A stretch of 53,919 nt of DNA from Bacteroidota bacterium (GTDB lineage Bacteria; Bacteroidota; Bacteroidia; Bacteroidales; Paludibacteraceae). The number at the start of each line of letters is the position of its first letter. Position 1 is the first letter of the stretch. Position numbers and translations under genes: made by a program. Where the stretch lies: positions 1-53,919 of the forward strand of contig JAJYBB010000019.1 of NCBI GenBank assembly GCA_021779195.1. Direction: 5' to 3'. Below the pieces are notes generated by a model. That model was not told where the DNA came from. It did no database searches and worked only from the letters and a program-made list of their open reading frames with translations. Of the stretch, positions 27,480 through 37,298 are shown in pieces.

Positions 27480-28472
27480 TTACTCTTTATCTAATTTATA
27501 TTTCGAAAGATCCATGCCGAACGACAAATTCAGGCTTTCTAATTTTTCTTCTAACTCGGTAAGTGATTTTTTCCCGAAATTACGGAATTTCAATAAATCG
27601 TGCTTATGATAACCGGCTAATTGACCTAAGGTTTCAACATCAGCAGCCTTTAAGCAATTCAGAGCGCGAACAGATAGTTCAAGATCGGTTAATTTTGTCT
27701 TTAGCAATTGACGCATGTGCAAGATCTCTTCATCAAACTCATCAGTCCCTTCTCCTTCAACAACTTCAACTGAAATTTTTTCGTCGGAGAAAAGCATGAA
27801 ATGATGAATTAAAATTTTAGCAGCTTCTTTCAGCGCTTCTTTAGGATGAATTGAACCATCGGTAGAAATTTCCAATACTAATTTTTCGTAGTCGGTAACT
27901 TGTTCTACACGGAAATTCTCAATACTATATTTTACGTTCCGGATTGGTGTAAAAATTGCATCGATGGGAATAAGTCCCAATTCATTGTTCGACGATTTAT
28001 ATTCTTCGGCAGGTACATAACCACGTCCTTTGTTTATTGTAATATCAATTTGAAAACTTGCCGTGTGATCGAGTTCACAAATCACTAATTTTGGATTGAG
28101 AACTTCAAAACCTGAAAGATACTTGCCAATATCACCGGCTTTAAACACAGTAGTACCACCAACATTGATTGTAATTTTCTCTGCATCAATATCTTCAACA
28201 ATTTGTTTGAAACGTACTTGCTTCAGGTTCAGAATGATGTTTGTAACATCATCAATCACCCCTGGAATCGTTGAATACTCATGGTCAATACCTTCGATTT
28301 TAATTGCCGTAATGGCAAAACCTTCGAGCGACGATAAGAGGATGCGGCGCAAAGCATTACCAATCGTAATACCGTAACCTGGCTCCAACGGACGAAATTC
28401 AAATTTCCCTTGAAATGCGTCTGCTTCCAACATGATTACCTTTTCGGGTTTTTGAAATGCTAATATAGCCAT
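27480..28472 (-). CDS. rpoA: RNA polymerase alpha subunit
   Basis: A 330-residue subunit that nucleates RNA polymerase assembly. The N-terminal dimerisation domain has [28 protein letters not shown]. The C-terminal domain (about 245-325) has the paired helix-hairpin-helix motifs [20 protein letters not shown] and [15 protein letters not shown] that bind UP elements and activators. It sits in the alpha-operon position between rpsD and rplQ. Confidence 0.98.
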   Translation of the reverse strand: MAILAFQKPEKVIMLEADAFQGKFEFRPLEPGYGITIGNALRRILLSSLEGFAITAIKIEGIDHEYSTIPGVIDDVTNIILNLKQVRFKQIVEDIDAEKITINVGGTTVFKAGDIGKYLSGFEVLNPKLVICELDHTASFQIDITINKGRGYVPAEEYKSSNNELGLIPIDAIFTPIRNVKYSIENFRVEQVTDYEKLVLEISTDGSIHPKEALKEAAKILIHHFMLFSDEKISVEVVEGEGTDEFDEEILHMRQLLKTKLTDLELSVRALNCLKAADVETLGQLAGYHKHDLLKFRNFGKKSLTELEEKLESLNLSFGMDLSKYKLDKE

Positions 28473-28483
28473 GGATTCACTTA

Positions 28484-29089
28484 TTATTTAGAGTATAACT
28501 CAACGATTAATTGTTCTTTAATATTTTCAGGAATATCTTCGCGTTCTGGTATATGAAGATATGTACCCGACATAGAGGCAGCATTCCATTCTATCCATGG
28601 ATATTTACTGTGGTTAAATCCGTTTAATGAAGCTGCTATTACTTCCATTGATTTATTTTTTTCACGTACAGCCACAACCTGACTGGGACGAACATGATAA
28701 GAAGCAATATTTACCACCTTACCGTCAACTGTAATGTGTTTATGACTTACTAACTGACGCGCACCTGAACGTGTGGGAGCTAAACCCAGACGAAAAACAA
28801 TATTATCCAATCTGGATTCGAGTAACTGTAATAATACCTCACCGGTAACACCCTTGGTGCGTTGAGCTTTCTCGTATAAATTGCGGAATTGTTTTTCCAA
28901 CACTCCGTAAGTGTATTTGGCTTTTTGCTTTTCGCGTAACTGAATACCGTATTCCGAAGTTTTTTTACGACGACCCTGTCCATGTTGCCCTGGAGGATAA
29001 TTCTTCTTTGTCAATGCTTTATCCGGTCCGAAAATAGCTTCACCAAATTTACGGGCTATTTTTGATTTTGGTCCAATATATCTTGCCAT
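28484..29089 (-). CDS. rpsD: 30S ribosomal protein S4 (uS4)
   Basis: A 201-residue primary 16S rRNA-binding protein. It contains the S4 RNA-binding motif [35 protein letters not shown] (about 90-125) and the typical N-terminal [16 protein letters not shown]. It lacks the cysteine cluster of zinc-type S4. rpoA follows by 11 bases. In other bacteria S4 represses the alpha operon, but no pseudoknot-like site was identified here. Confidence 0.97.
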   Translation of the reverse strand: MARYIGPKSKIARKFGEAIFGPDKALTKKNYPPGQHGQGRRKKTSEYGIQLREKQKAKYTYGVLEKQFRNLYEKAQRTKGVTGEVLLQLLESRLDNIVFRLGLAPTRSGARQLVSHKHITVDGKVVNIASYHVRPSQVVAVREKNKSMEVIAASLNGFNHSKYPWIEWNAASMSGTYLHIPEREDIPENIKEQLIVELYSK

Positions 29090-29221
29090 TTTATAATAAT
29101 TTTATATTTGTGATTTGGCAGTGAATCAATTAATTTGTTTGTTACAGCCGCGATTGCTGAGAGGTTTTGAGTCTGCAATCAAATTCAAACGATTTTAACG
29201 ATTATAATGCCTTTTAATTTA

Positions 29222-29262
29222 ATTTTCAAATTTTCAAACTAATTCATTTTCAAATTTTCAAA
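29222..29262. repeat. 17-base direct repeat in the rpsK-rpsD spacer
   Basis: ATTTTCAAATTTTCAAA occurs at 29222-29238 and again at 29246-29262, making four TTTTCAAA words directly beyond the rpsK stop codon. It lies in a 173-base spacer that otherwise contains nothing recognisable. Confidence 0.7.
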
Positions 29263-29652
29263 TTATACTCTTCTGCGTTTTGGTGGACGACAACCATTGT
29301 GAGGAAGTGGAGTTACATCAACAATTTCAGTAACTTCTATTCCGGCACCATGAACGGTACGTATTGCAGATTCCCGACCATTTCCAGGACCCTTTACGAA
29401 AGCTTTCACTTTACGCAAACCTAAGTCAAATGCAATTTTGGAGCAATCCTGAGCTGCCATTTGTGCAGCATAGGGTGTATTTTTCTTTGAGCCGCGAAAA
29501 CCCATTTTTCCTGCCGACGACCATGAAATTACCTGTCCATCGCCATTTGTTAAGGAAACAATGATGTTATTGAACGACGAGTGAACATGCAATTGCCCAA
29601 CTCCTTCGACTTTAACAACTCTTTTCTTGGCTGCTACTGTTTTCTTTGCCAT
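29263..29652 (-). CDS. rpsK: 30S ribosomal protein S11 (uS11)
   Basis: A 129-residue platform protein of the small subunit. The basic start ([15 protein letters not shown]) precedes the conserved [32 protein letters not shown] and [18 protein letters not shown] regions, and the C-terminus CRPPKRRRV is complete. rpsM lies 49 bases upstream. Confidence 0.97.
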   Translation of the reverse strand: MAKKTVAAKKRVVKVEGVGQLHVHSSFNNIIVSLTNGDGQVISWSSAGKMGFRGSKKNTPYAAQMAAQDCSKIAFDLGLRKVKAFVKGPGNGRESAIRTVHGAGIEVTEIVDVTPLPHNGCRPPKRRRV

Positions 29653-29701
29653 ATTATTTTGATAATTAATTAGCTGTTCTAAAATTCTCTAAAGTTAAAT
29701 C

Positions 29702-30082
29702 TTATTTCGTTGCTTTTTTCTTGTTCGCAACGGTTTTCTTTTTCCCTTTACGTGTACGGGCATTATTTTTCGTACTTTGACCTCTTACAGGTAAACCGAT
29801 ACGATGGCGCACACCACGATAACAACCAATATCCATCAATCGCTTAATGTTTAGTTGCACTTCAGAGCGAAGATCACCTTCAACTTTAAAACCGGCTCCA
29901 ATAATTTCACGGATTTTAGCAGCTTGGTCGTCAGTCCAATCCTTTACTTTAATGTTGATATCAACATCGGCTGATTCTAAAATCTTTTTTGCACTACTGC
30001 GACCTATTCCGTAGATATAAGTCAATCCAACTTCCCCTCTCTTATTTTGGGGTAAATCTACTCCTACAATTCTTATAGCCAT
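29702..30082 (-). CDS. rpsM: 30S ribosomal protein S13 (uS13)
   Basis: A 126-residue head protein that contacts tRNA and L5. It starts [20 protein letters not shown] and carries the helix-hairpin-helix [12 protein letters not shown] and the C-terminal [20 protein letters not shown] with a lysine-rich tail. Confidence 0.97.
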   Translation of the reverse strand: MAIRIVGVDLPQNKRGEVGLTYIYGIGRSSAKKILESADVDINIKVKDWTDDQAAKIREIIGAGFKVEGDLRSEVQLNIKRLMDIGCYRGVRHRIGLPVRGQSTKNNARTRKGKKKTVANKKKATK

Positions 30083-30111
30083 AAACTATTATTTTTTCTA
30101 AAATAAATTAA

Positions 30112-30228
30112 TTACCCTTGACGCTGTTTAAACTTGGGATTCTTTTTGTTGATAACATATAAGCGACCTTTTCGGCGAACAATTTTGCAATCTTCGCTGC
30201 GCTTTTTAACTGATGCTCTTACTTTCAT
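30112..30228 (-). CDS. rpmJ: 50S ribosomal protein L36 (bL36), zinc-free type
   Basis: A 38-residue protein, [14 protein letters not shown] through [10 protein letters not shown], found by translating the gap between infA and rpsM. Of the zinc-binding residues of the C+ form (three Cys and one His) only Cys14 remains, so this is the C- paralogue that needs no zinc. It occupies its normal place between infA and rpsM. Confidence 0.95.
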   Translation of the reverse strand: MKVRASVKKRSEDCKIVRRKGRLYVINKKNPKFKQRQG

Positions 30229-30300
30229 GTTGAAAATATTTAATTTGTTTTCTAAATTTCGAAAATGAATTTTTCAAGTAAACTTGAAACGATTTTAGGA

Positions 30301-30519
30301 TTATTTGTATCTAAAAGAAATTCTCCCTTTCGACAAATCATAAGGAGACATCTCGACTTTAACTTTATCTCCAGGTAAAATTTTTATATAGTGCATACGC
30401 ATCTTCCCTGAAATATGAGCAGTGATTACATGTCCGTTTTCAAGCTCCACCCGAAACATGGCATTTGATAATGCTTCGATTATCTTTCCATCCTGCTCAA
30501 TTGCCGTTTGTTTAGCCAT
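30301..30519 (-). CDS. infA: translation initiation factor IF-1
   Basis: A 72-residue OB-fold factor that binds the A site during initiation. The N-terminus [20 protein letters not shown] and the signature [33 protein letters not shown] are complete. It follows map by four bases. Confidence 0.97.
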   Translation of the reverse strand: MAKQTAIEQDGKIIEALSNAMFRVELENGHVITAHISGKMRMHYIKILPGDKVKVEMSPYDLSKGRISFRYK

Positions 30520-30523
30520 AAAA

Positions 30524-31309
30524 TTAGATTGCTTTATTTCCTAAAACTTGTTCAATATATTCAAAACCCGATAAAATGTCGGCTTTTCCTCGTCGAATAG
30601 CCACTGAGTGTTCAAAATGAGCGGATGGTTTTCGATCTAAAGTGCGTGTTGTCCATCCATCCCTTTCAAAAACTAAATTACGTGTACCAAAATTAATCAT
30701 TGGTTCAATGGCAATCGTCATTCCTGACTTAAGCATAATTCCGTTACCCTTGCGCCCGTAATTAGGAACTTCGGGATCTTCATGCAAATTACGTCCCACA
30801 CCATGACCTATCATTTCACGTACAACTGAATAACCCCGTTGTTCACAATACATTTGAATAGCATTACCAATATCACCTATTCGTTTTCCTTCCTGAGCCT
30901 GTTCAATACCTTTGTAAAGTGATTCCTTCGTGGTACGAAGCAAATCAACAATCTCAGGTTTAACATTGCCAACACAAAAGGTATAAGCAGAATCACCATG
31001 AAATCCATTCACATACGCTCCGCAATCAACTGAGATTATATCACCATCCTGAAGAACAATAGTATCAGAAGGAATGCCATGAACTACCTGTTCGTTTACA
31101 GAGGTACAAATTGATTTAGGGAAACCTCCGTATCCGAGGAAACCAGGTATTGCACCATTATCGCGAATAAATTCATCAGCCACTTTATTCAGTTGACCCG
31201 TACTAATGCCAGGAGCTATAATTTTCGCTAATTCAGCTAACGTCTTAGCAATTATTTGATTACTGATACGAAGTAACTCTATCTCTTCGTCAGATTTTAA
31301 AAAAATCAT
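30524..31309 (-). CDS. map: methionine aminopeptidase type I
   Basis: Removes the initiator Met from nascent proteins. The 261-residue protein has the pita-bread fold residues in order: His in VVHGIPSD, Asp in [19 protein letters not shown], His in [14 protein letters not shown], Glu in AIEPMINFG, and a terminal Glu in FEHSVAI. No N-terminal zinc-finger extension is present. It lies 12 bases after secY; adk, which often separates them, is absent. Confidence 0.97.
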   Translation of the reverse strand: MIFLKSDEEIELLRISNQIIAKTLAELAKIIAPGISTGQLNKVADEFIRDNGAIPGFLGYGGFPKSICTSVNEQVVHGIPSDTIVLQDGDIISVDCGAYVNGFHGDSAYTFCVGNVKPEIVDLLRTTKESLYKGIEQAQEGKRIGDIGNAIQMYCEQRGYSVVREMIGHGVGRNLHEDPEVPNYGRKGNGIMLKSGMTIAIEPMINFGTRNLVFERDGWTTRTLDRKPSAHFEHSVAIRRGKADILSGFEYIEQVLGNKAI

Positions 31310-31321
31310 TTAATAAAATTT

Positions 31322-32665
31322 TTAATACGCGGAAACACTTCCGGTACGACCTTTAATTCTACCTGATTTGAGCAGACCATCATAATGACGCATTAACAAA
31401 TGACTTTCAATTTGTTGTAAAGTATCTAAAATTACACCCACTAAAATGAGCAATGAGGTACCTCCAAAAAATTGGGCAAATCCTTGATTAATACCCATGA
31501 TACGAGCAAAAGCAGGTAATATTGCCACAATGGCTAAAAATATAGACCCTGGAAGGGTTATGCGCGACATAATTAAATCGAGATATTCAGCAGTTCTTTT
31601 TCCTGGTTTAATGCCTGGTATAAAACCATTATTTCGTTTCATATCTTCAGCCATTTGAGTAGGATTGATCGTGATCGCTGTATAAAAATAAGTAAATACT
31701 ACAATCAAAATGCCGAAAACAATATTATACCAAACACCGGTATTGTCCATAAATGCCCCTACAAATCCACGCATCGCGTCAGATTTTGAAAAACCCACCA
31801 AAGTAATAGGAATGAACATAATAGCCTGAGCAAAAATGATTGGCATTACACCGGCAGCGTTAATTTTCAAAGGGATATACTGACGTACACCTCCATATTG
31901 CTTATTTCCTACAATTCGTTTAGCATATTGTACCGGAACTTTGCGAGTTCCTTGAACCAACATAATAGAAGCCCCGATAACCAGTAATAGGAAAAGAATC
32001 TCACCAAGAAACATGATTAAACCACCACCGACATCCGTCAATCTCGAAGCAAATTCCTTAACAATCGCATCAGGGAAACGAGCAATAATACCAATTAAGA
32101 TGATAAATGATATACCATTTCCAATCCCTTTATCGGTAATTCGTTCGCCAAGCCACATTACAAACATACTTCCACCCGTAAGAATCAGTGTAGAAGAAAG
32201 AGAGAATAAAAATCCGCCCGGCATTGATGCACCGGCTTGAGCCATTTGTACATTCAGGTTAATCAAATACGAAGGAGCTTGCAACAGCAAGATACCAACG
32301 GTAAGATAACGCGTATATTGATTCATTTTCGTACGTCCACTTTCACCTTCGCGTTGCATTTTTTGGAAATAGGGCACGGCAATAGTTAACAACTGTATAA
32401 CTATGGAAGCTGAAATGTAAGGCATAATTCCCAATGCAAATATAGATGCATTATGAAAGGCACCACCAGAAAACATATCCAACAAAGCCAGCAAACCACC
32501 GCTTGTTTGAGCTTTCAGGTGAGTCAAAGAGGCAGGGTCAATTCCAGGTAGTACAATAAATGAACCGAAACGGTAGATTAATACTAATAACATAGTTGTT
32601 AATAATCTACTGCGGAGATCTTCGATCTTCCAAATATTCTGTATGGTCTCAATCAGTTTTTTCAT
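31322..32665 (-). CDS. secY: protein translocase subunit SecY
   Basis: The 447-residue channel-forming subunit of the Sec translocon with ten membrane helices. Signature regions are YRFGSFIVLPGIDP near the N-terminus, LGIMPYISASIVIQLL, and TVGILLLQ. Cytoplasmic loops keep the conserved PVQYAKRIVG and GFIPGIKPGKRTAEYL, and the end carries LMRHYDGLLKSGRIKGR. It follows rplO by four bases. Confidence 0.97.
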   Translation of the reverse strand: MKKLIETIQNIWKIEDLRSRLLTTMLLVLIYRFGSFIVLPGIDPASLTHLKAQTSGGLLALLDMFSGGAFHNASIFALGIMPYISASIVIQLLTIAVPYFQKMQREGESGRTKMNQYTRYLTVGILLLQAPSYLINLNVQMAQAGASMPGGFLFSLSSTLILTGGSMFVMWLGERITDKGIGNGISFIILIGIIARFPDAIVKEFASRLTDVGGGLIMFLGEILFLLLVIGASIMLVQGTRKVPVQYAKRIVGNKQYGGVRQYIPLKINAAGVMPIIFAQAIMFIPITLVGFSKSDAMRGFVGAFMDNTGVWYNIVFGILIVVFTYFYTAITINPTQMAEDMKRNNGFIPGIKPGKRTAEYLDLIMSRITLPGSIFLAIVAILPAFARIMGINQGFAQFFGGTSLLILVGVILDTLQQIESHLLMRHYDGLLKSGRIKGRTGSVSAY

Positions 32666-32669
32666 GCGA

Positions 32670-33116
32670 TTACAGTTTTACTACAGTTCCACCGGCAGCA
32701 ACAATTGCATCTTCAGCTGCTTTAGAAAACGCATTGGCTTCAACATCAATTTTAGTGCTCAAGGCACCTTTCGCCAAAATTTTAACCAATGTGGTTTTAG
32801 ATATAAAACCGGCACTACGTAATTCGGTCAAACCGATTTTTGTAAGGTTTTGACTTGTTGCTAACGCATCCAATGTATCTAAATTGATCGCTTTATATTC
32901 AACACGATTCACATTCTTGAATCCAAATTTTGGTAAACGGCGTTGAATAGGCATTTGACCGCCTTCAAAACCGATCTTTTTGGAATAACCTGCACGTGAT
33001 TTCTGTCCCTTATGTCCTTTTGTAGAAGTTCCGCCTAATCCGGAACCTGTTCCACGTCCAATTCTTTTGCGAGTTTTAACAGAACCAGTCGCAGGAGTTA
33101 AATTACTTAAATTCAT
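32670..33116 (-). CDS. rplO: 50S ribosomal protein L15 (uL15)
   Basis: A 148-residue protein with the typical glycine-rich, basic N-terminal extension (RIGRGTGSGLGGTSTKGHKG, then QKSRAGY) and the globular C-terminal half. The order rpmD-rplO-secY is the normal spc arrangement. Confidence 0.97.
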   Translation of the reverse strand: MNLSNLTPATGSVKTRKRIGRGTGSGLGGTSTKGHKGQKSRAGYSKKIGFEGGQMPIQRRLPKFGFKNVNRVEYKAINLDTLDALATSQNLTKIGLTELRSAGFISKTTLVKILAKGALSTKIDVEANAFSKAAEDAIVAAGGTVVKL

Positions 33117-33145
33117 ATCTTTTTATTTAAAGAGTCAAATAATAA

Positions 33146-33322
33146 TTAATTAATCACTTTTACCAAGTGTCTCACCTTTGCTACCATTCCTAATATCTGT
33201 GGAGTAGCCTCGTGTTCAACTACGGCATTCATCTTTTTTAATCCTAACGCTTCTAAAGTCTGTTTTTGATCTTTCGGCGATCTGATTTTACTGCGAATCT
33301 GTTGTATTTTTATTGTTGCCAT
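33146..33322 (-). CDS. rpmD: 50S ribosomal protein L30 (uL30)
   Basis: A 58-residue protein starting MATIKIQQIRSKIRSPKDQK at 33322. The open frame extends to 33409, but that part overlaps rpsE and is not coding in this frame. LGLKKMN and the C-terminal GMVAKVRHLVKV fit the short bacterial family. Confidence 0.95.
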   Translation of the reverse strand: MATIKIQQIRSKIRSPKDQKQTLEALGLKKMNAVVEHEATPQILGMVAKVRHLVKVIN

Positions 33323-33338
33323 AATTTTTTTGAATAAT

Positions 33339-33857
33339 TTATCCGTTAAACACTGTATCGAGAGAAATTCCGCGATTTTGAGCCACCATATAGGCATCCC
33401 GTAATTCACTCAGTGCTTCCATGGTTGCTTTAACTAAATTATGAGGATTAGAAGAGCCTTTTGATTTTGCCAAAACATCGGTTATTCCAACACTTTCGAG
33501 CACAGCACGCATTGCACCACCGGCTTTAACCCCGGTACCATGTGAGGCAGGGCTTATAAATACTTGTGCTCCACCAAATTTACCAATTTGTTCGTGTGGG
33601 ATAGTACCATTCAAAACAGGTACTTTAATCAGGTTTTTCTTTGCTGCTTCGGTGCCTTTGGCGATAGCAGCGGTAACTTCACCTGCTTTACCAAGTCCCC
33701 AGCCAACAATACCATCTTCATTTCCTACAACCACGATAGCAGAGAAACTAAAGGTACGTCCCCCTTTAGTAACTTTCGTAACACGATTTACAGCTACTAA
33801 TCTGTCTTTTAATTCTAAATCGTTGGTCGATTTTACTTTATTCATATTTGTTGCCAT
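33339..33857 (-). CDS. rpsE: 30S ribosomal protein S5 (uS5)
   Basis: A 172-residue protein involved in decoding fidelity and mRNA entry. It has the N-terminal double-stranded RNA-binding fold ([37 protein letters not shown]) and the C-terminal domain with [18 protein letters not shown]. It lies 16 bases before rpmD. Confidence 0.97.
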   Translation of the reverse strand: MATNMNKVKSTNDLELKDRLVAVNRVTKVTKGGRTFSFSAIVVVGNEDGIVGWGLGKAGEVTAAIAKGTEAAKKNLIKVPVLNGTIPHEQIGKFGGAQVFISPASHGTGVKAGGAMRAVLESVGITDVLAKSKGSSNPHNLVKATMEALSELRDAYMVAQNRGISLDTVFNG

Positions 33858-33863
33858 GCTTGA

Positions 33864-34208
33864 TTAAAATTTAAGACCAGCTTCGCGAGCAGCGTCAGCC
33901 AATTGTTTAACTCTTCCGTGATATAAATATCCGTTTCTGTCGAAAACCACTTCTGTGATTCCGGCTTCCTGCGCTACTTTTGCGACCATTGCACCAACTT
34001 TAGCAGCTTGTTCAATTTTAGCAACTTTATCTTTCATTCCCAACGAAGAGGTCGAAGCTATTGTTTTCCCGTTTACGTCATCAATCAATTGAGCGTAAAT
34101 TTGTGTATTACTTCTGAACACCGTCAAACGCGGTTTTTGAGCAGTACCCGACACGCGGTGACGGATATGTGCTTTAATTCTTGTTCTTCTATTTAAATTT
34201 GTCTTCAT
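33864..34208 (-). CDS. rplR: 50S ribosomal protein L18 (uL18)
   Basis: A 114-residue 5S rRNA-binding protein. It has the basic start ([20 protein letters not shown]), [17 protein letters not shown], and the C-terminal [20 protein letters not shown] characteristic of the family. Confidence 0.97.
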   Translation of the reverse strand: MKTNLNRRTRIKAHIRHRVSGTAQKPRLTVFRSNTQIYAQLIDDVNGKTIASTSSLGMKDKVAKIEQAAKVGAMVAKVAQEAGITEVVFDRNGYLYHGRVKQLADAAREAGLKF

Positions 34209-34229
34209 TATTTCACAAGTTTACGTACA

Positions 34230-34784
34230 TTATTTTTTACCTGCAGATTTTCCTGCCTTACGACGAACAACTTCACCTGCAAATCGAACACCTTTACCTT
34301 TGTAAGGCTCAGGTTTACGAAAAGAGCGAATCTTGGCACATACCTGTCCAATCAATTGTTTGTCGGCACTTTCCAAAATAATGACCGGATTTTGATTTCT
34401 TTCGCTTTTTGTTTCAACTTTGATCTCAGCGGGCAAACCTAAAAAGATATTATGTGTATAGCCCAAGGCAAGTTCCAAAACTTGTCCTTGATTAGATACA
34501 CGGTATCCTACTCCAACTAATTCTAATGTTTTTTTATAACCTTCAGAAACTCCGGTTATCATATTTTGAATCAATGAACGATATAAACCATGCATTGCGC
34601 GATTTTGCTTTTCATCATCGGGACGAGACACAACGAGGGTTGAACCATCAATTGTAACTTCAATATTTGGTTTAATCTGTTGGTTTAATGTACCTTTTGG
34701 TCCTTTTACAGTTACAGTATCTTCAGATACAGTAACGGTTACTCCAGCTGGAATTGTAATGGGTAATTTTCCTATTCTTGACAT
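34230..34784 (-). CDS. rplF: 50S ribosomal protein L6 (uL6)
   Basis: A 184-residue protein that starts MSRIGKLPITIPAGVTV at 34784. The open frame begins 11 codons earlier, but this ATG matches the family and is the one preceded by a strong Shine-Dalgarno sequence. The C-terminal signature RSFRKPEPYKGKGVRF is intact and a basic tail follows. It binds near the sarcin-ricin region. Confidence 0.97.
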   Translation of the reverse strand: MSRIGKLPITIPAGVTVTVSEDTVTVKGPKGTLNQQIKPNIEVTIDGSTLVVSRPDDEKQNRAMHGLYRSLIQNMITGVSEGYKKTLELVGVGYRVSNQGQVLELALGYTHNIFLGLPAEIKVETKSERNQNPVIILESADKQLIGQVCAKIRSFRKPEPYKGKGVRFAGEVVRRKAGKSAGKK

Positions 34785-34792
34785 TTTTCTTT

Positions 34793-34798
34793 CCTCCT
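34793..34798 (-). promoter_or_regulatory. canonical Shine-Dalgarno of rplF
   Basis: AGGAGG (within TAAGGAGG) lies eight bases before the ATG at 34784. Such full-strength sites are unusual in Bacteroidota, and most genes in this window have none. It confirms the rplF start. Confidence 0.85.
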
Positions 34799-34801
34799 TA
34801 T

Positions 34802-35197
34802 TTAATAAACGTAACAAATTACTTCACCACCAATCATCAAATCAGCAGCTTCTTTGTTGGTCATAACACCTTTGGAAGTAGAAAGTATGGCAATTCCCAA
34901 ACCATTTAATACTCGTGGCATATCTTTGTATCCCACATATTTACGTAAACCAGGACTTGAAATTCGAATCAATTTCTTAATTGAATTTACTTTATTTACT
35001 GGATCGTATTTCAAAGCAATTTTTATGGTGCCTTGAAGACCATCATCTACAAATTTGTAGTTAAGGATATAGCCCTTTTCGAGCAAAATCCTTGTCATTT
35101 CCTTTTTTAAATTCGAAGCAGGAATTTCCACCACACGGTGATTCGCCTTAATGGCGTTTCGCAACCTCGTCAGATAATCTGCAATTGGATCAGTCAT
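34802..35197 (-). CDS. rpsH: 30S ribosomal protein S8 (uS8)
   Basis: A 131-residue primary 16S rRNA-binding protein. The N-terminus [19 protein letters not shown] and C-terminus [28 protein letters not shown] are typical. In E. coli S8 controls the spc operon through mRNA upstream of rplE; here a 93-base spacer with two hairpins lies directly upstream of rpsH. Confidence 0.97.
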   Translation of the reverse strand: MTDPIADYLTRLRNAIKANHRVVEIPASNLKKEMTRILLEKGYILNYKFVDDGLQGTIKIALKYDPVNKVNSIKKLIRISSPGLRKYVGYKDMPRVLNGLGIAILSTSKGVMTNKEAADLMIGGEVICYVY

Positions 35198-35216
35198 ATT
35201 GATGTTTTTAAATTGA

Positions 35217-35290
35217 TCCCGTTACACGGGACAATATTTAATAATTTACTATTTGATTATTTACCATTTAAAAGCAAATGGTAGATATAT
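35217..35290 (-). repeat. rpsN-rpsH spacer with two hairpins and ATTTAC-type phrase repeats
   Basis: One hairpin is TCCCG-TTACA-CGGGA (35217-35231). Another is TACCATTT-AAAAGC-AAATGGTA (35262-35283). Between and around them runs an AT-rich string of ATTTAC-like words. The second hairpin and the words resemble the rplW-rplB spacer at 40102-40193. They could be a small interspersed repeat or an mRNA control or processing site. Confidence 0.55.
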
Positions 35291-35560
35291 TTACCAGCTT
35301 GCTTTTTTAATTCCGGGAATTAAACCGTTAGATGCCATTTCGCGGAATTGAATACGTGAAATTCCAAATTGACGCATATAACCTTTAGGACGACCGGTAA
35401 TTTTGCAACGATTATGTAAACGTACAGGCGATGCGTTTTTTGGTATACTCTGAAGAGCATCATAATTACCTTCAGCAATCATTTTTTCACGTTTCGAGGC
35501 GTATTTAGCAACCATTTTGGCTCTCTTCACCTCACGGGCTTTCATTGATTCTTTTGCCAT
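35291..35560 (-). CDS. rpsN: 30S ribosomal protein S14 (uS14), zinc-free long type
   Basis: An 89-residue protein of the longer form, without the CxxC zinc motifs of the 61-residue type. It ends with the signature [20 protein letters not shown] followed by [21 protein letters not shown]. Confidence 0.97.
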   Translation of the reverse strand: MAKESMKAREVKRAKMVAKYASKREKMIAEGNYDALQSIPKNASPVRLHNRCKITGRPKGYMRQFGISRIQFREMASNGLIPGIKKASW

Positions 35561-35578
35561 TGTATTTTTATTTCTGAA

Positions 35579-36124
35579 TTAGTTTTTCTTAAATGGTAAT
35601 CCAAATTCTTTTAACAAAGAAAAACCTTCCTCGTCAGTTTGGGCTGTAGTAACAAATGTAATGTTCATGCCTAATAACCGATTGATATTATCAATATTGA
35701 TTTCGGGGAAAATAATTTGCTCTTGGATGCCGAGTGTATAATTACCACGTCCATCTAACTTGTTATCGATACCTTTAAAGTCGCGTACACGTGGTAAAGC
35801 AACTTTTATGAGGCGTTCCAGAAATTCATACATACGGTCTCCGCGAAGGGTTACCCGAACGCCAATAGGCATTTTCCGGCGCAATTTAAAGTTCGAAATA
35901 TCCTTTTTCGAAACAGTTGCAACCGCTTTTTGACCAGTAATAGCAGTCATTTCATTGATAGCTACTTCAATAATTTTTTTGTCGGCAACAGCTATTCCCA
36001 ATCCTTGGTTCAGAACAATTTTTTCAAGTTTCGGAACCTGCATGATCGAAGTATAACCAAACTCTGTCATCAAGATTGGAACGATGCGTTCTCTGTAATC
36101 TTGTTTAATATTTGCTGTGTTCAT
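35579..36124 (-). CDS. rplE: 50S ribosomal protein L5 (uL5)
   Basis: A 181-residue 5S rRNA-binding protein. [27 protein letters not shown] and [12 protein letters not shown] are visible and the length is typical. An AGGAGAGG run (36135-36142) inside the end of rplX lies ten bases before the ATG and may serve as a Shine-Dalgarno. Confidence 0.97.
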   Translation of the reverse strand: MNTANIKQDYRERIVPILMTEFGYTSIMQVPKLEKIVLNQGLGIAVADKKIIEVAINEMTAITGQKAVATVSKKDISNFKLRRKMPIGVRVTLRGDRMYEFLERLIKVALPRVRDFKGIDNKLDGRGNYTLGIQEQIIFPEINIDNINRLLGMNITFVTTAQTDEEGFSLLKEFGLPFKKN

Positions 36125-36126
36125 TC

Positions 36127-36441
36127 TTAAATTTCCTCTCCTGATTTTTTAGAAATACGCAATAATTTTCCTTCAGCATTCAATTTTCGACCTACACGAA
36201 CGGGTTTACCATTTTCAATAAGGTTAAGATTTGAAATATGAACAGGAGCTTCTTTCTTAATTATGCCACCTTGAGGATTTTGTGCACTTGGTTTGGCGCT
36301 TTTCGACACCAATTTTACACCTTCTACAATAGCGCGTTGTTCTTTCACAAGAACTTCCAACACGCGACCGGTTTTGCCTTTATCAACACCGGCATTTACG
36401 TAAACGGTATCTCCTTTTTTGATATGTAATTTACTCATCAC
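36127..36441 (-). CDS. rplX: 50S ribosomal protein L24 (uL24)
   Basis: A 104-residue protein with the KOW motif near the N-terminus ([25 protein letters not shown]). Two consecutive ATG codons occur; the second (36438) is equally possible. It initiates large-subunit assembly. It is separated from rplE by two bases. Confidence 0.96.
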   Translation of the reverse strand: MMSKLHIKKGDTVYVNAGVDKGKTGRVLEVLVKEQRAIVEGVKLVSKSAKPSAQNPQGGIIKKEAPVHISNLNLIENGKPVRVGRKLNAEGKLLRISKKSGEEI

Positions 36442-36459
36442 TATTTAGTTTTTCGAAGA

Positions 36460-36825
36460 TTAAAGCACTTCAGGTGCAAGTGATATGATTTTCATATTGG
36501 TAGCACGTAATTCACGGGCTACTGGTCCAAAAATACGGCTTCCGCGTATTTCTCCGGTATTATTTAACAGAACGCAGGCGTTATCGTCGAAACGAATATA
36601 AGAACCGTCGGCACGACGCACTTCCTTTTTTGTCCGAACAACAACTGCTTTCGAAACGATACCTTTCTTAATATCGGCAGAAGGAATAACGCTTTTAATA
36701 GCCACGACGATAATATCGCCAAGTGTAGCATAACGCTTACTGGTTCCACCTAACACGCGAATACAAAGTGCTTCTTTGGCACCACTATTGTCCGCTACTA
36801 TAAGTCTTGATTCTTGTTGTATCAT
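36460..36825 (-). CDS. rplN: 50S ribosomal protein L14 (uL14)
   Basis: A 121-residue protein at the subunit interface. It begins [20 protein letters not shown] and contains CIRVLGG and the [13 protein letters not shown] signature. It follows rpsQ by two bases. Confidence 0.97.
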   Translation of the reverse strand: MIQQESRLIVADNSGAKEALCIRVLGGTSKRYATLGDIIVVAIKSVIPSADIKKGIVSKAVVVRTKKEVRRADGSYIRFDDNACVLLNNTGEIRGSRIFGPVARELRATNMKIISLAPEVL

Positions 36826-36827
36826 AA

Positions 36828-37085
36828 TTACTTAACTCTCTCAATAATTTCGACTAATCTCCATCTTTTCAATTTACTCAATGGGCGGGTTTCCATAATG
36901 CGCACGGTATCACCAATGCTGCATTCATTTTTTTCGTCATGAGCATGATATTTCTTCGTTTTATTAACGAATTTTCCATAAATTGGGTGTTTTTCCTTCC
37001 ATTTTACAGCAACAGTTATGGTTTTATCCATTTTGTTGCTAAATACAACACCCGTTCTTTCTTTTCTTAAATTTCTTGTTTCCAT
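36828..37085 (-). CDS. rpsQ: 30S ribosomal protein S17 (uS17)
   Basis: An 85-residue protein starting [14 protein letters not shown] at 37085. The longer open frame to 37199 overlaps rpmC in another frame and is rejected. The OB-fold signature [20 protein letters not shown] is intact. Confidence 0.96.
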   Translation of the reverse strand: METRNLRKERTGVVFSNKMDKTITVAVKWKEKHPIYGKFVNKTKKYHAHDEKNECSIGDTVRIMETRPLSKLKRWRLVEIIERVK

Positions 37086-37098
37086 CAGGGTCTGAATT

Positions 37099-37293
37099 TT
37101 ATTGATTAATTTCACGCTGACGTAACTCAGTAGCAAAACGGGCGATGGTTCTACGAACCTCTTTGATTTGCAATGGATTGTCAAGCGGAGAAATGGCATG
37201 ATTCAATTTCAAACGAACCAAGTGCTCTTTTTCAGCCTCCATGCGTTCATGAATCTCTTTGACAGTTAACTCTTTAATTTCTCTTGTTTTCAT
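37099..37293 (-). CDS. rpmC: 50S ribosomal protein L29 (uL29)
   Basis: A 64-residue two-helix protein near the exit tunnel: [18 protein letters not shown], then [25 protein letters not shown]. It lies five bases after rplP. Confidence 0.96.
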   Translation of the reverse strand: MKTREIKELTVKEIHERMEAEKEHLVRLKLNHAISPLDNPLQIKEVRRTIARFATELRQREINQ

Positions 37294-37298
37294 TTTCC

